This document shows positions 62,743-64,000 of a DNA stretch of 64,000 bases, one piece after another. Below the pieces are notes generated by a model. It worked only from the letters and a program-made list of their open reading frames with translations, had not been told where the DNA came from and made no database searches. A program made the translations under genes and the position numbers. Within the stretch, counting starts at the first letter, position 1. Every line of letters starts with the position of its first letter. Origin of the DNA: Planctomycetaceae bacterium (GTDB taxonomy: Bacteria > Planctomycetota > Planctomycetia > Pirellulales > Pirellulaceae); the NCBI GenBank assembly GCA_016794985.1, contig JAEUIQ010000084.1, positions 124,001 to 188,000 of the forward strand. The letters are read 5' to 3'.

Positions 62743-62772
62743 TTTACAAAAGCCGGGGAGGTCTGCTAAGAT
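62743..62772 (+). promoter_or_regulatory. Likely ffh promoter
   Basis: TTTACA (62743-62748) and TAAGAT (62767-62772) with an 18-base gap lie about 80 bases before the ffh start. A GGGCG-CTG-CGCCC hairpin sits in the leader (62790-62802). Confidence 0.5.
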
Positions 62773-62854
62773 GCTCGGCTCGATAATTCGGGCGCTGCGC
62801 CCGGGTTACGTCATGAATTGGTGTTGGAACCGGTTGCTGAGCTAGGATTTTCGG

Positions 62855-64000
62855 ATGTTCGATTCGCTACAGACCAGTTTACGTTCGGCGTTCAAAACGC
62901 TGACCGGTAAGGGTCGGTTGACCGAGTCCAACATGCGAGATGGGCTAAAACTGGTCGAGAAATCGCTGTTGGAGGCGGACGTCAGTATCTCGGTAATCCG
63001 AGATTTCATGGACTCGGTTACCTCAAAGGCGTTGGGCGAGAAGGTCTTACTAAGCCTCAAGCCGCACGAACAATTGGTGGGGATTGTCCACCAAGAGTTG
63101 GTGAACTTGTTGGGGCCGGTCGATAATTCGATCCAACTTCGTGAGGGCACGACCACCGTCATTATGATGTGTGGTTTACAGGGGTCGGGCAAAACAACGA
63201 CCTGCGGAAAGCTGGCCAAGCTGCTGCTCCACGAAAAAGTGAAGCCGATGTTGGTGGCAGCCGACCTGCAGCGTCCGGCTGCGATCCAGCAATTGCGGGT
63301 CCTGGGCGAAAACCTCGGTGTCCCGGTTTATTGGGAAGAAGGGCAACAAGACCCGGTCAAGGTCTGCCGCAACGCGGTGGCCAAAGCGACCGCCGAAGGC
63401 TACAAGATCGTGATCTTGGATACGGCCGGGCGATTGGCGATTGACCAGGAGTTGATGCAACAACTCCGCGACATTGATAAACAAGTTCAACCGCACCACG
63501 TCTTCTTGGTCGTGGACGGGATGACGGGGCAAGACGCCGTCAACAGCGCGGCGGCCTTTCACGAGGCCTTGGAGCTGGATGGCGTCATCCTGACGAAACT
63601 GGATGGTGACGCGCGGGGCGGTGCCTTATTGAGCGTCAAGCATGTGACTGGCGTTCCGATCAAGTTCATCGGAACGGGCGAGAACATGGAGGCGCTAGAG
63701 CCGTTCAATCCCGAAGGGATGGCCGGACGGATCTTGGGGCTGGGTGATATTGTCGGTTTGGCGCGCGAAGCCCAAATGCTGATGGACGAAGAAGAGCAGG
63801 AAAAGCTCCGTCGGCAAATGGAAAAAGGCCAGATGACTCTGGAGGATTTCCGGAACCACATCCAGAAGATTGCCAAACCAGGTTTATTGCAAAAGATGGT
63901 CATGATGATGCCGGGGATTCCGGCTGAAATTCGTGACGGATTGAAACAGTTGACGGGCTCGCCAGAAGCAGCAAGAGCGGTCAAACGCCAGGTCGGCATC
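62855..64000 (+). CDS. ffh: Signal recognition particle protein Ffh, partial
   Basis: The gene starts MFDSLQTSLRSAFKTLTGKG and stays open for 382 codons to the window end, so its C-terminus is missing. The N-domain is followed by the G-domain: 'GLQGSGKTTTCGKLAKLL' (P-loop), 'DLQRPAAIQQL', 'DTAGR', 'TKLDGDARGGALLS' and 'KFIGTGENMEALEPF'. The methionine-rich M-domain begins ('MVMMMPGIP'). With 4.5S RNA it brings signal-peptide-bearing ribosomes to the membrane. AGGATTTTCGG before the ATG gives a ribosome site. No 4.5S RNA gene was seen near it. Confidence 0.97.
   Translation, partial: MFDSLQTSLRSAFKTLTGKGRLTESNMRDGLKLVEKSLLEADVSISVIRDFMDSVTSKALGEKVLLSLKPHEQLVGIVHQELVNLLGPVDNSIQLREGTTTVIMMCGLQGSGKTTTCGKLAKLLLHEKVKPMLVAADLQRPAAIQQLRVLGENLGVPVYWEEGQQDPVKVCRNAVAKATAEGYKIVILDTAGRLAIDQELMQQLRDIDKQVQPHHVFLVVDGMTGQDAVNSAAAFHEALELDGVILTKLDGDARGGALLSVKHVTGVPIKFIGTGENMEALEPFNPEGMAGRILGLGDIVGLAREAQMLMDEEEQEKLRRQMEKGQMTLEDFRNHIQKIAKPGLLQKMVMMMPGIPAEIRDGLKQLTGSPEAARAVKRQVGI

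Noticed and set aside
62627..62854. 4.5S RNA gene next to ffh
   Set aside because: No GGAAGG-type loop or conserved 4.5S core was found; only a short GC hairpin is present.
1..64000. tRNA or rRNA genes
   Set aside because: Intergenic regions were read for cloverleaf and T-loop patterns on both strands and none was convincing; a covariance-model search would be decisive.

Overview
The window comes from a planctomycete, most likely close to Pirellulaceae. The evidence is the gene families: paired DUF1592-type and DUF1552 proteins, a DUF1501 protein, a PVC-type haem-binding CxxCH dehydrogenase-like protein, a CRTAC1-like FG-GAP protein, a PEP-CTERM protein, the small basic protein confined to Planctomycetes, Verrucomicrobia and Chlamydiae, and many exported giant or repeat-rich proteins. 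No rRNA, tRNA, CRISPR array, phage or complete insertion sequence was recognised.

Layout. Positions 1-11 kb hold the tail of a beta-propeller-like gene, a glycine-rich PEP-CTERM protein and a 2318-residue protein built from about 28 secretin-N-like modules without a secretin pore. Positions 11-21 kb hold small zinc-ribbon and membrane proteins, the small basic protein, a zinc-ribbon protein with an expanded DNRG repeat, a Tiki/ChaN/EreA-like exported protein, DoxX-like and DUF1801-like proteins, a 33-bp hairpin array, and a haem/cyclase-like/propeller fusion. Positions 20.6-27 kb hold a minus-strand housekeeping group (aroDE-type fusion, mutL), a YtrA-type GntR regulator with a palindromic operator and a non-ATG ORF coupled behind it, and a FliL-like protein. 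Positions 27-36 kb hold the planctomycete exported oxidoreductase-like families. Positions 36-44 kb hold a short UvrC-like nuclease, an APH/P-loop kinase fusion, a phosphodiesterase-endonuclease fusion and a DUF1501 protein. Positions 43.6-48.7 kb hold a translationally coupled pair of a membrane multihaem cytochrome with TPRs and a CRTAC1-like protein. Positions 48.8-64 kb are mostly housekeeping: trmB with a coupled 32-residue basic peptide, trpD, nitroreductase, DUF4058, an ABC ATPase next to a large membrane lipoprotein, zwf, proS, a broken Uma2 gene and the start of ffh.

How genes relate. Shared routes are few. aroDE and trpD serve aromatic amino-acid synthesis, zwf the pentose phosphate pathway, and mutL and the UvrC-like gene DNA repair. 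Many of the rest encode exported or envelope proteins with c-type haem motifs or repeats, a typical planctomycete pattern. The most unusual items are the secretin-N-module giant, the 13-bp duplication that breaks Uma2, the CTG/ATT-start ORF behind ytrA, the tiny basic ORF overlapping trmB, the cytochrome/CRTAC1 pair, and the phosphodiesterase-EEP fusion.
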